Shown piece after piece: positions 33,300-41,960 of a stretch of 64,000 nucleotides of DNA. Position 1 is the stretch's first letter. Every line of letters starts with the position of its first letter. Below the pieces are notes generated by a model that saw nothing but the letters and a program-made list of their open reading frames with translations, was not told the DNA's origin and ran no database searches. The DNA is taken from assembly GCF_900112315.1 (NCBI RefSeq), contig NZ_FOLL01000001.1, forward strand, positions 558,001 through 622,000, in the 5' to 3' direction. This DNA comes from Parapedobacter composti. Lineage in GTDB: Bacteria; Bacteroidota; Bacteroidia; Sphingobacteriales; Sphingobacteriaceae. The position numbers and the translations under genes are program-made.

Positions 33300-35849
33300 T
33301 TATTCGTCTTTCTTTTCTTCGGCCAAATCAGAAGGCCGTGACGAACCACCGTCCCCGTCCTGCACGTTGACCACGATTTCACCCTTGGCTTTGTCGTAGT
33401 CAACTTCCAGCGTATTACCTTCAGTGACCACTCCCTTGAGGATCTCCTCAGCGATGGGGTCTTCCAGGTACTTCTGGATGGCCCGCTTCAACGGACGGGC
33501 ACCGAAATTGCTATCAAAGCCTTTCTCTGCTATGAACTCTTTCGCGGCCTCCGTCAGCTTAATGCCGTATCCCAATGCATCTATGCGGGTGAATAGCGAT
33601 TTCAGCTCGATGTCGATAATCTTGAAGATATGTTCTTTGTCCAGTGAATTGAACACTATCACATCGTCGATGCGGTTGAGGAATTCGGGGGCGAACGCGC
33701 GTTTCAGCGCATTTTCGATAACGCTGCGCGAGTGCGACTCGGCTTGCTCAAGCTTGGCCGATGTGGCGAAGCCCACACCTTGGCCGAAATCCTTCAGTTG
33801 GCGTGCACCGATGTTGGAGGTCATGATCAGGATGGTATTCCGGAAGTCTACCCGCCGACCGAGGCTGTCCGTAAGCTGGCCTTCGTCGAGAACCTGTAAC
33901 AGGAGATTGAATACATCCGGATGCGCCTTCTCAATCTCATCAAGCAACACCACGGAATACGGCTTACGCCGGACTTTCTCCGTCAGTTGTCCGCCTTCTT
34001 CGTAGCCCACGTATCCCGGAGGCGCGCCTACGAGCCGTGAAATGGCGAATTTCTCCATGTATTCACTCATGTCAATCTGAATGAGCGAATCCTCGCTGTC
34101 AAACATGAAGCGGGCCAGCTCCTTGGCCAGTTCGGTCTTACCGACACCGGTGGGCCCCAAGAAGATAAAGGACCCAATGGGCTTCTTGGGATCTTTCAAC
34201 CCTGCCCGGGTGCGTTGTATGGCCTTAACCAGTTTTTTAACAGCCTCATCCTGTCCGATAATGCGCCCTTTCATCGATTCACCCATCGTCAGTAGCTTTT
34301 GGCTGTCAGATTGTCCAACACGCTGTACAGGAATGCCCGTCATCATAGACACTACCTCGGCCACATTGTCTTCGGTTACCGTATACCGCTTGGTTTTGGT
34401 TTCGGCTTCCCAAGCTGTTTTTTCGTGTTCCAGTTCTTCCAGCAGGCGTTTCTCCGTGTCGCGTAATTTGGCGGCTTCTTCATACTTCTGGCTGCGCACC
34501 ACCTTGTTTTTCTCGATTTTGATTTCTTCTATCTTCTGCTCAATATCGATGATACTTTGCGGTACGTGGATGTTGGTGAGATGTACGCGCGATCCAGCTT
34601 CATCCAGGGCATCGATGGCCTTATCCGGCAGGAAACGGTCGGTAATGTAACGTGTGGTCAATGTGACGCACGCCTCAATGGCTTCCGGCGTATAGTTCAC
34701 GTTATGGTGTTCCTCGTACTTCTCCTTGATGCGGTTAAGGATTTCTATTGTTTCATCGTGCGAAGCCGGTTCAATCATCACTTTCTGGAACCGGCGATCG
34801 AGTGCGCCGTCTTTTTCGATATACTGACGATATTCGTCAAGCGTGGTGGCACCAATGCATTGGATTTCTCCACGTGCCAGGGCCGGTTTAAACATGTTGG
34901 ACGCATCAAGTGAACCCGATGCACCGCCGGCACCCACGATGGTGTGGATTTCATCGATGAACAGGATCACGTCCGGCGATTTCTCCAGCTCGTTCATGAC
35001 GGCTTTCATCCGTTCCTCAAATTGGCCCCGGTATTTCGTGCCAGCAACGAGCGATGCCAAATCAAGCGTTACCACACGTTTGTTGAACAGCACACGGGAA
35101 ACTTTACGTTGTACGATGCGCAGCGCTAAGCCTTCGGCTATGGCCGATTTTCCTACGCCCGGTTCACCGATAAGTATCGGGTTGTTTTTCTTCCGGCGCG
35201 AAAGGATTTGCGATACCCGCTCGATTTCCTTTTCCCGGCCTACAATGGGGTCCAACCGCCCTTCTTCGGCAGCCTTGGTCAGATCCCGGCCGAAATTGTC
35301 CAATACCGGGGTTTTGGATTTGATGTCCGAAACTTTCTTCGGTTGGCTGAAATGATCGTCCTCTTTGAAATCATCGTCACCCGCGGTCGAGCCTGAGGCT
35401 TGATCCGTAATACCGGCCTTGTGCTGCTCCACGTCGGCCTTGAATACATCGTAATTAATGTCGTATTGCTGCAATATCTGCGATGCAATGTTGTCTTCAT
35501 CGCGTAAGATGGACAACAGCAGGTGTTCGGTACCAATAACATCACTCTTGAAGATTTTGGCTTCAAGATAAGTGATTTTCAGTACCTTTTCAGCTTGTTT
35601 GGTTAATGGCATGTTGCCTATCGGCGCGCGGGACATCGATGATCCCTTAACGGCATCTTCTATGGACTTACGGAGTTCCGTAGTGTCAATTCCTGCTTGC
35701 TTCAATATCTTGATGGCCATGCCGTCTCCTTCACGGATAAGGCCCAGCAACAAGTGTTCTGTGCCGATATAGTCGTGCTTCAACCTGATGGCTTCTTCTC
35801 TGCTGTATGAAATCACATCCTTTACGCGAGGCGAAAATTTTGCTTCCAT
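33300..35849 (-). CDS. clpC: ATP-dependent Clp protease ATP-binding subunit ClpC
   Basis: 849 residues. Double Clp-N domain (1-150), AAA1 with Walker A GEPGVGKSA (about 213) and Walker B ILFIDEIHT, a UVR-like/M-domain coiled segment (about 425-480), AAA2 with GPTGVGKTELAKELA (about 560) and VLLDEIEKAHPDVF, and a C-terminal D2-small domain. The tail is acidic and Lys-rich (SDLAEEKKDE). It is a Hsp100 unfoldase that feeds ClpP. No mcsA/mcsB or ctsR are adjacent. It is monocistronic with its own terminator. Confidence 0.95.
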   Translation of the reverse strand: MEAKFSPRVKDVISYSREEAIRLKHDYIGTEHLLLGLIREGDGMAIKILKQAGIDTTELRKSIEDAVKGSSMSRAPIGNMPLTKQAEKVLKITYLEAKIFKSDVIGTEHLLLSILRDEDNIASQILQQYDINYDVFKADVEQHKAGITDQASGSTAGDDDFKEDDHFSQPKKVSDIKSKTPVLDNFGRDLTKAAEEGRLDPIVGREKEIERVSQILSRRKKNNPILIGEPGVGKSAIAEGLALRIVQRKVSRVLFNKRVVTLDLASLVAGTKYRGQFEERMKAVMNELEKSPDVILFIDEIHTIVGAGGASGSLDASNMFKPALARGEIQCIGATTLDEYRQYIEKDGALDRRFQKVMIEPASHDETIEILNRIKEKYEEHHNVNYTPEAIEACVTLTTRYITDRFLPDKAIDALDEAGSRVHLTNIHVPQSIIDIEQKIEEIKIEKNKVVRSQKYEEAAKLRDTEKRLLEELEHEKTAWEAETKTKRYTVTEDNVAEVVSMMTGIPVQRVGQSDSQKLLTMGESMKGRIIGQDEAVKKLVKAIQRTRAGLKDPKKPIGSFIFLGPTGVGKTELAKELARFMFDSEDSLIQIDMSEYMEKFAISRLVGAPPGYVGYEEGGQLTEKVRRKPYSVVLLDEIEKAHPDVFNLLLQVLDEGQLTDSLGRRVDFRNTILIMTSNIGARQLKDFGQGVGFATSAKLEQAESHSRSVIENALKRAFAPEFLNRIDDVIVFNSLDKEHIFKIIDIELKSLFTRIDALGYGIKLTEAAKEFIAEKGFDSNFGARPLKRAIQKYLEDPIAEEILKGVVTEGNTLEVDYDKAKGEIVVNVQDGDGGSSRPSDLAEEKKDE

Positions 35850-35963
35850 GAATTCTACCTTTCTTTCTTCTTGTTATCTGCTAGGATGCGATAAATGTAT
35901 AAAAAATTATCGCTTATGCCCTTACTATTTGTGTAACTTTTATCAACAATTGAGCCACACACA

Positions 35964-35994
35964 CAAATATAACATTTTGTCAGTTCTCATGAAA
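35964..35994 (-). promoter_or_regulatory. Probable clpC promoter
   Basis: On the minus strand TATATTTG (35964-35971) matches TAnnTTTG and is preceded at 19 bp by TTTC, close to the -33 TTTG. The predicted leader is about 108 nt. The 269-bp space between the clpC and ettA starts holds nothing else that I recognise. Confidence 0.5.
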
Positions 35995-36118
35995 GGTTTG
36001 TTGCATGATTGTGACTGTACCCCAATTAATTTCAAGAGCGGCCAAGCGCTTGCTAAAGTTGGTATGTTGGTTTAATATCGTTATTTTTGCCCGGCTCGCA
36101 CGCTCTAAAAAACTAAGC

Positions 36119-37804
36119 ATGGCTGACGAAAAAATCATATTCTCCATGGCGGGGGTTAGCAAAATCTACCCGCCCCAGAAACAGGTCCTCAAAAACATCT
36201 ATCTTTCGTTTTTCTATGGCGCCAAAATCGGTGTCATCGGCTTGAACGGCTCCGGTAAATCATCGCTGCTGAAGATTATCGCGGGTTTAGACAAATCTTA
36301 CCAAGGGGAGGTGGTTTTTTCGCCAGGCTACAGCGTGGGCTACCTGGCGCAGGAACCCGAGTTGGATGCCGGAAAAACGGTGCGTGAAGTGGTGGAAGAA
36401 GGGGTAGCGGAAATCGCCGCGCTCCTGAAGGAATACGAGGAAATCAACGAAAAATTCGGCTTACCGGAAGTATATGAAAACCCCGATGAGATGGATAAGC
36501 TACTGGCCCGTCAAGGGGAACTGCAGGATAAGATTGACGCGTCAGGGGCATGGGAAATAGATACCAAACTCGAACGGGCCATGGATGCATTGCGCTGCCC
36601 TGAGCCGGACCGCAAAGTAGCCACTTTGTCAGGAGGGGAGCGCCGGAGGGTGGCATTGTGTCGGTTATTGCTGAAAGAGCCGGATGTGCTCTTGCTGGAC
36701 GAACCCACCAACCACCTGGATGCAGAATCAATCGATTGGTTGGAGCAGCACCTTCAGCAGTACAAGGGTACGGTAATCGCGGTGACGCACGACCGGTATT
36801 TCCTTGATAATGTTGCCGGATGGATTCTGGAGCTCGATCGCGGAGAAGGGATTCCATGGAAGGGCAATTATTCTTCGTGGCTCGATCAGAAGGCCAAGCG
36901 GTTAGCACAGGAAGAAAAATCCGAAAGCAAGCGGCAAAAGACGCTTGAACGAGAACTGGAATGGGTGCGCATGGCGCCCAAAGCCCGTCATGCTAAGTCC
37001 AAAGCCCGTTTGCATAACTACGAGAAGCTGGCTTCAGAGGAGACCAAGGAGCGGGAAGAGAAGCTGGAACTGTTTATCCCGCCGGGGCCGCGCTTAGGCA
37101 ACGTGGTCATAGAAGCGCACGACGTGACCAAAGCATACGGTGATAAGATCCTGTTTGAAAACCTGAGCTTCTCCTTGCCGCCGGCAGGTATCGTGGGAAT
37201 TATCGGCCCGAACGGTGCCGGCAAAACCACGCTCTTCAGGCTCATTACGGGGCAGGAGCAACCCGACAACGGCACATTCCGCGTGGGTGAAACCGTTGCG
37301 CTGGGATATGTAGACCAAATGCATGACGATTTGGATGCGGAAAAGACCGTATGGGAAAACATCACCGGTGGGAACGAGAATATCCAATTGGGCAATAGGT
37401 TACTCAATTCCCGTGCCTACGTATCCAAATTCAACTTCAACGGGGCCGATCAGCAAAAAAAGGTAGGTGTGCTGTCCGGCGGTGAGCGAAACCGCGTCCA
37501 TCTGGCTATCACGCTGAAAAAAGGTGCCAACGTGCTGCTGCTCGACGAGCCGACGAACGACATTGACGTGAATACGCTGAGGGCGCTGGAAGAAGGATTG
37601 GAAAACTTCGGAGGATGTGCAGTAATCATCTCGCACGACCGGTGGTTCCTCGACCGCATCTGTACACATATCCTGGCATTTGAAGGGGATTCACAGGTGT
37701 ATTTTTTTGAAGGCAACTATACCGAATACGAAGAAAACCGGAAGAAACGCCTGGGCGATGTGACACCGAAGCGAATCAAATATAAAAAATTGGTTAAAGG
37801 GTAG
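36119..37804 (+). CDS. ettA: Energy-dependent translational throttle protein EttA (ABC-F)
   Basis: 561 residues from the ATG at 36119 (MADEKIIFSMAGVSKIYPPQ), the family-typical start; the longer upstream frame is not conserved-looking. Two ABC domains: Walker A GLNGSGKSS and GPNGAGKTT, signatures LSGGERRRVAL and LSGGERNRVHL, and Walker B LLLDEPTNHLD and LLLDEPTNDID. Between them lie the EttA arm and the P-site tRNA-interaction motif linker (LEWVRMAPKARHAKSKARLHNYEKL-type, about 275-300). It binds the ribosomal E site and gates initiation according to ATP/ADP. Its stop shares one base with the GTG start of the FixL-like kinase. Confidence 0.95.
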   Translation: MADEKIIFSMAGVSKIYPPQKQVLKNIYLSFFYGAKIGVIGLNGSGKSSLLKIIAGLDKSYQGEVVFSPGYSVGYLAQEPELDAGKTVREVVEEGVAEIAALLKEYEEINEKFGLPEVYENPDEMDKLLARQGELQDKIDASGAWEIDTKLERAMDALRCPEPDRKVATLSGGERRRVALCRLLLKEPDVLLLDEPTNHLDAESIDWLEQHLQQYKGTVIAVTHDRYFLDNVAGWILELDRGEGIPWKGNYSSWLDQKAKRLAQEEKSESKRQKTLERELEWVRMAPKARHAKSKARLHNYEKLASEETKEREEKLELFIPPGPRLGNVVIEAHDVTKAYGDKILFENLSFSLPPAGIVGIIGPNGAGKTTLFRLITGQEQPDNGTFRVGETVALGYVDQMHDDLDAEKTVWENITGGNENIQLGNRLLNSRAYVSKFNFNGADQQKKVGVLSGGERNRVHLAITLKKGANVLLLDEPTNDIDVNTLRALEEGLENFGGCAVIISHDRWFLDRICTHILAFEGDSQVYFFEGNYTEYEENRKKRLGDVTPKRIKYKKLVKG

Positions 37805-38997
37805 TGGATACCGCCAAATTACTGAAAGCCATTATCGACAATGCGATCGATGGTATTATTACCATTGACCGTAATGGCATTGTCGAATCCATAAACCCGG
37901 CGGCTTTGCAGCTTTTCGGGTATACGGCTGATGAGGTTATCGGTGAGAATATCTCCATCTTGATGCCCGAGCCGGATCGCAGCAATCACGATTCATATAT
38001 CGAAAATTACCTCAGGACGGGCAGAAAAAAAATAATCGGTATTGGCCGTGAGGTGAGGGGGCGAAGGAAAGACGGCAGTACGTTCCCTTTCCGGTTGGCG
38101 GTAAGTGAAGTGTTTTATGATGATAAATTGGCGTTCACAGGCTTTGTGCATGATCTGACCAAGGAAAAGGAAGCGGAGGAAAAGCTGCTCCGCCATATGG
38201 AAGAGCTGGAAGTTACGGTAAGCAACCGGACGAAGGATTTGATTAAGCTGGTGTCTGAACTGGAAAAGGCCAAGTCTGAGGTGAGCCTGTCGTTGGAAAA
38301 AGAGAAAGAGCTTAGCCAATTGAAGTCGCGCTTCGTTTCCATGGCGTCGCACGAGTTCCGCACGCCGCTCAGCGCGGTGCAACTTTCCGCGTCGCTTATT
38401 GAAAAATATATCGAGAAGCCCGATCGGGATAATGTGCTTAAACACACCGGTCGGATCAAGAATTCAGTGCAGTTGCTCACCAGTATCCTGAACGATTTTC
38501 TGTCGCTTGAGCGGCTGGAGGCCGGTAAGGTGTCGGTGCGTAAAGAGCCCATCAACCTGGTGGAACTCGCAGAGGAAATTGCCGAAGAAATGCAGCTGGT
38601 TTGCAAGGCAAACCAGCATATTGTATACCAGCACACGGGATCGACCGGCACGTTTATCCTGGATGGTAACTTGCTGAAAAATTGCATCATCAATCTGATC
38701 TCCAACGCTATAAAGTATTCCGGTGAAAACACCTTCATTGAATTCAATACGGAAATCAATGGGGATACGTGCACGGTTGTGGTAAAGGACGATGGTATCG
38801 GGATACCGGCCGGCGATCAAAAGCAGTTGTTCGAACCGTTTTTCCGGGCCCACAATACGGGGAATATTCCCGGTACAGGCTTGGGACTCAACATTGTAAA
38901 ACGGTATGTTACTTTGATGGGGGGAACGGTGAGCTGCCAGAGTGAACAGGATAAGGGAACAATCTTTACATTGGTATTCCGTGATAACGAAACGTAA
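37804..38997 (+). CDS. FixL-like haem-PAS sensor histidine kinase (oxygen sensor)
   Basis: 397 residues, GTG start sharing one base with the ettA stop. There are no membrane segments, so it is cytosolic. The PAS domain (5-120) is close to that of rhizobial FixL: LMPEPDRSNHDSYIENY and IIGIGREVRGRRKDG. His62 aligns with the haem ligand His200 of Bradyrhizobium FixL and Arg82 with Arg220, the oxygen-switch residue; Arg206 is replaced by Asn. A short coiled coil precedes HisKA (phospho-His183 in ASHEFRTPL) and a HATPase domain (Asn297/Asn301, DDGIGIP, PGTGLGLNI). The response regulator starts 2 bp downstream. Haem binding is inferred from alignment by eye. Confidence 0.85.
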   Translation: MDTAKLLKAIIDNAIDGIITIDRNGIVESINPAALQLFGYTADEVIGENISILMPEPDRSNHDSYIENYLRTGRKKIIGIGREVRGRRKDGSTFPFRLAVSEVFYDDKLAFTGFVHDLTKEKEAEEKLLRHMEELEVTVSNRTKDLIKLVSELEKAKSEVSLSLEKEKELSQLKSRFVSMASHEFRTPLSAVQLSASLIEKYIEKPDRDNVLKHTGRIKNSVQLLTSILNDFLSLERLEAGKVSVRKEPINLVELAEEIAEEMQLVCKANQHIVYQHTGSTGTFILDGNLLKNCIINLISNAIKYSGENTFIEFNTEINGDTCTVVVKDDGIGIPAGDQKQLFEPFFRAHNTGNIPGTGLGLNIVKRYVTLMGGTVSCQSEQDKGTIFTLVFRDNET

Positions 38998-38999
38998 AC

Positions 39000-40064
39000 A
39001 TGACCACCCAGCAGACCGCCGTATTGATTATCGAAGACAATGACGATATCCGGGAAGGAACCAGGGAGATTCTCGAACTGACCGGATACCGCGTGTATAC
39101 CGCATCCGAGGGGAAGACTGGTGTAGATATGGCGATAAAGCATCGTCCTGACGTCATATTGTGCGATATTATGATGCCGGAATTGGATGGTTACGGGGTG
39201 TTGTATATGCTTTCGAGGCATCGGGATACGGCGGCTATCCCGTTTATTTTCCTTACTGCCAAAGCCGAACGTGCTGATATGCGGAAGGCGATGGAAATGG
39301 GAGCGGATGATTACCTGACCAAGCCGTTTGATGAGGTGGAACTGCTTAACGCCATCGATACCCGCTTAAAGAAACGGAAACAGCTTGATGGCGTCGAGCG
39401 TGGGCGGCGAAGCGCCCACCTGAGCGATGAAGAACAGGAGGTGCTGCTGAAGGAGTTGGTACAACACGCAAGGGTGAAATCATACCGAAAAAAGCAAACG
39501 GTTTACGAAGAGGGCGACAATCCACTATATGTTTATTACATCAGAAAGGGAAAGGTACGGCGATTCCTGAATTACCCGGATGGACGCGAATTGTCTACGG
39601 ACATCCATGTGCCCGACTCGTTTTTCGGCTACGGTGCAGTATTGCTACAACAACCATATACCGACAACGCCGAAGCCCTGGAAGACACTGAATTGGCGCT
39701 GGTTGAAAAGGAGAATTTTTTTGAATTGCTGTACCGCAAACCTGGCATAGCCAATAAGTTTATCGCATGGCTCTCGGGCAATATCCGCGGAAAGCAAACC
39801 CAGTTGCTGGCTTTTGCCTATGATTCCGTTCGCAAGCGGGTAGCGAATGCGCTTGTCCATGTGGCCGAAAAAACATTAGATTCGGCTGTGAGCGATGAAT
39901 GCGTCATCCGGATATCACGCGATGATTTGGCTTCGCTGGCGGGTACCGCCAATGAAACCATCAGCCGCATGTTGTCCGACTTCAAAGACGAACGGCTGAT
40001 TGCCAAGGAAGGGAATGCCATCCGGATTTTATCCATCCACCGGCTCCGGAATATCAAACAGTAA
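39000..40064 (+). CDS. Response regulator with Crp/FNR-type output (FixJ-FixK-like fusion)
   Basis: 354 residues. Receiver domain (1-125): Glu12/Asp13, phospho-acceptor Asp56 (VILCDIMMPELDG), Thr86 and Lys108 (TKPF). A cyclic-nucleotide-binding-like barrel follows (about 150-255: YEEGDNPLYVYYIRKGKVRRF), a dimer helix, and a Crp-type winged HTH (about 295-345) with recognition helix NETISRML (Glu319, Ser322, Arg323), the FNR/FixK pattern E-x-x-S-R. No N-terminal Fe-S cysteines exist, so it senses oxygen only through its kinase. It should activate the haem and cbb3 genes that follow. In rhizobia this job is split between FixJ and FixK. Confidence 0.9.
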   Translation: MTTQQTAVLIIEDNDDIREGTREILELTGYRVYTASEGKTGVDMAIKHRPDVILCDIMMPELDGYGVLYMLSRHRDTAAIPFIFLTAKAERADMRKAMEMGADDYLTKPFDEVELLNAIDTRLKKRKQLDGVERGRRSAHLSDEEQEVLLKELVQHARVKSYRKKQTVYEEGDNPLYVYYIRKGKVRRFLNYPDGRELSTDIHVPDSFFGYGAVLLQQPYTDNAEALEDTELALVEKENFFELLYRKPGIANKFIAWLSGNIRGKQTQLLAFAYDSVRKRVANALVHVAEKTLDSAVSDECVIRISRDDLASLAGTANETISRMLSDFKDERLIAKEGNAIRILSIHRLRNIKQ

Positions 40065-40106
40065 TCCGAAGCCTTATATCTCAGGAAGTTATTTCAGACA
40101 CCGGAA

Positions 40107-40120
40107 GTGACCACTGTCAC
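40107..40120. promoter_or_regulatory. Candidate Crp/FNR-type operator (GTGAC-N4-GTCAC)
   Basis: GTGAC (40107-40111), four bases, GTCAC (40116-40120): a perfect palindrome with the TGAC-N4-GTCA core of FixK/FNR sites. A TACCTTTG box (TAnnTTTG) lies at 40165-40172, which puts the site near -61 of the predicted transcription start. It precedes the Cys-rich protein-hemN-ccoI-ccoS operon. Chance occurrence is possible. Confidence 0.5.
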
Positions 40121-40179
40121 CTTTTGCATTGATCCTGCGCATCGCCAAGGTAACGTCGCGACTGTACCTTTGGACGGAA

Positions 40180-40599
40180 ATGAACGTATGGATGAGAGCA
40201 ATTGCTTACAGTATAAAAGACCAAGAAAAGGAGTGCCTGGTGCTGGCCAATGGCAAAAAACATGACCTGACGCTGATTTCAAACGAACTGAACAGGCATA
40301 CGGTGTCGTACGCACGAGGCAAAGAAGTAGTCATCGTATCGGTTTACGATATCCTGGACACCGAACTGTTGTGGGAGCTCAAAAATGCAGGCGTCCGGAA
40401 AATCATCACCCGGTCCAAGACCACCACGCATATCGACCTCGCGCAGGCTACGCGGCTAGGCCTGAAGGTTGCCAATGCGCCTGGTGAAGACCAATCCACC
40501 TGCAGCATCGCCCGGCAGACCATCCGTAATCTCAATGCATGGGAAGCGGGTAAGTGTGTGGGCAAGGCCTGTTGCTGCCAGAACGTATGTGCGCCATGA
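40180..40599 (+). CDS. Truncated D-lactate-dehydrogenase-like domain with Cys-rich tail
   Basis: 139 residues from ATG 40180 (or 135 from ATG 40192, MRAIAYSIKD, which fits the promoter better). Residues 5-105 resemble the N-terminal substrate half of D-2-hydroxyacid dehydrogenases (RAIAYS, KKHDLTLI, VVIVSVYDILD, GVRKIITRSKTTTHIDLAQA). No NAD-binding Rossmann domain or catalytic Arg/Glu/His follows. Instead it ends GKCVGKACCCQNVCAP with Cys126, 131, 132, 133 and 137. That tail looks like a metal, haem or Fe-S site. It overlaps hemN by ATGA and belongs to the microaerobic operon. It is a small protein of its own rather than a decayed gene, since the frame and tail are clean. Function unknown. 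Confidence 0.75.
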   Translation: MNVWMRAIAYSIKDQEKECLVLANGKKHDLTLISNELNRHTVSYARGKEVVIVSVYDILDTELLWELKNAGVRKIITRSKTTTHIDLAQATRLGLKVANAPGEDQSTCSIARQTIRNLNAWEAGKCVGKACCCQNVCAP

Positions 40600-41960
40600 A
40601 GAAAAACAAGCTTGACGAATGGATAAAGCGTTATGGTATAGCCGCACCGCGCTATACCAGCTATCCCACGGTGCCTCATTGGGATACGCAGACGTGGGAT
40701 GCCAGCCAATGGCGTGCGCATGTACGGGAAAGGTTCGGGCATACCATGGGCCAAGGCATCAGCCTTTATGTACACCTGCCGTTCTGCGAAACGCTATGCA
40801 CGTATTGCGGCTGCAATACATCCATCACGAAAAACCATGGCGTGGAAGCGCCTTATGTCGATACCGTGCTGGCCGAATGGAAGCTGTATCGCCGGCTCTT
40901 TCCGGCAGCGTCCGTGCCCGTCAGCGAACTCCATCTGGGGGGAGGCACGCCCACGTTCTTTGCCCCGGAACAGCTGGGCCGATTGGTCGCCGGATTGATG
41001 GATGGTGCACATCAAGTGGCGGGGGGTGCGTTTTCGTTCGAGGCTCATCCGGCAAATACCACAGCCGGGCACTTGCAGGTGCTTTTTGACGCTGGCTTCC
41101 GCCGGTTGAGCCTTGGTATACAGGACTTTAATCCCGAAGTACAGCGGCTTATTAACCGCAGGCAGACGGAAGCTGATGTTTTGCGTGTAATGGCCGATGC
41201 CCGCCGTATTGGCTACACCTCGGTGAATTTTGATCTGATTTACGGGCTTCCGTCGCAGACACCGGCACGCCTGCTTTCAACGGTAGAAAAGGCGTTGGTG
41301 ATGAAACCGGACCGCATCTCCTTCTATAGCTACGCGCATGTGCCGTGGATGAAACCGGGGCAGCGCCGGTATACGGAGGCCGATTTGCCTAAAGGCAGGG
41401 ACAAACTCCTCCTATATCAATTGGGCAAGGCACGTATTACACAGGCGGGTTACCAGGAGGTGGGCATGGATCATTTTGCGCTTCCCCACGATGCTTTGTG
41501 CGAAGCGGCTAAAGGCGGTTGGTTACACCGTAACTTTATGGGGTATACCGATCGGTATACGCCCCTGCTGATAGGCCTCGGCGTATCGTCCATCAGCGAT
41601 TCATGGACGGCATTTGCGCAGAATGCCAAATCGCTTGAAGCCTACCGGGCAATGGTGGATGCCGGTCAGCTTCCCGTATGCAAGGGACACGTGCTTTCCG
41701 GAGCTGATCTGGCCGTGCGCCAATATATACTGGATATGATGTGCCGGGGCGGCACTGTATTGAAAGTGCCCGGTGAACAGTCGTCGGCCATCCTGCACCG
41801 GCTGGCACCGTTGCTGGATGACGGGCTGGTAACGTGGGATGGCGCGCGGGTAAGGGTAACAAGTCAGGGAAAGGCCTTTTTGCGCACAGTATGCATGGCA
41901 TTTGATGAGCGCCTGCATGAGAAGCAGCATGCTCAACCGACATTCAGCAACGCGTTATGA
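40596..41960 (+). CDS. hemN: Oxygen-independent coproporphyrinogen III oxidase HemN
   Basis: 454 residues from the ATG at 40596, which overlaps the preceding stop (ATGA). Radical-SAM motif in YVHLPFCETLCTYCGCN (C-x3-C-x2-C plus the extra Cys of HemN), then HLGGGTPTFF, SFEAHPANTT, RLSLGIQDFN, NFDLIYGLPSQT and YSYAHVPWMKPGQR. It is true HemN rather than a HemW-like protein, because GIQDFNPEVQ and the C-terminal HemN domain are present. It decarboxylates coproporphyrinogen III without oxygen, supplying haem for cbb3 oxidase at low oxygen. Confidence 0.94.
   Translation: MKKNKLDEWIKRYGIAAPRYTSYPTVPHWDTQTWDASQWRAHVRERFGHTMGQGISLYVHLPFCETLCTYCGCNTSITKNHGVEAPYVDTVLAEWKLYRRLFPAASVPVSELHLGGGTPTFFAPEQLGRLVAGLMDGAHQVAGGAFSFEAHPANTTAGHLQVLFDAGFRRLSLGIQDFNPEVQRLINRRQTEADVLRVMADARRIGYTSVNFDLIYGLPSQTPARLLSTVEKALVMKPDRISFYSYAHVPWMKPGQRRYTEADLPKGRDKLLLYQLGKARITQAGYQEVGMDHFALPHDALCEAAKGGWLHRNFMGYTDRYTPLLIGLGVSSISDSWTAFAQNAKSLEAYRAMVDAGQLPVCKGHVLSGADLAVRQYILDMMCRGGTVLKVPGEQSSAILHRLAPLLDDGLVTWDGARVRVTSQGKAFLRTVCMAFDERLHEKQHAQPTFSNAL

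Noticed and set aside
40180..40599. Functional D-lactate dehydrogenase
   Set aside because: The NAD-binding domain and catalytic residues are missing; only the first ~100 residues resemble the family.
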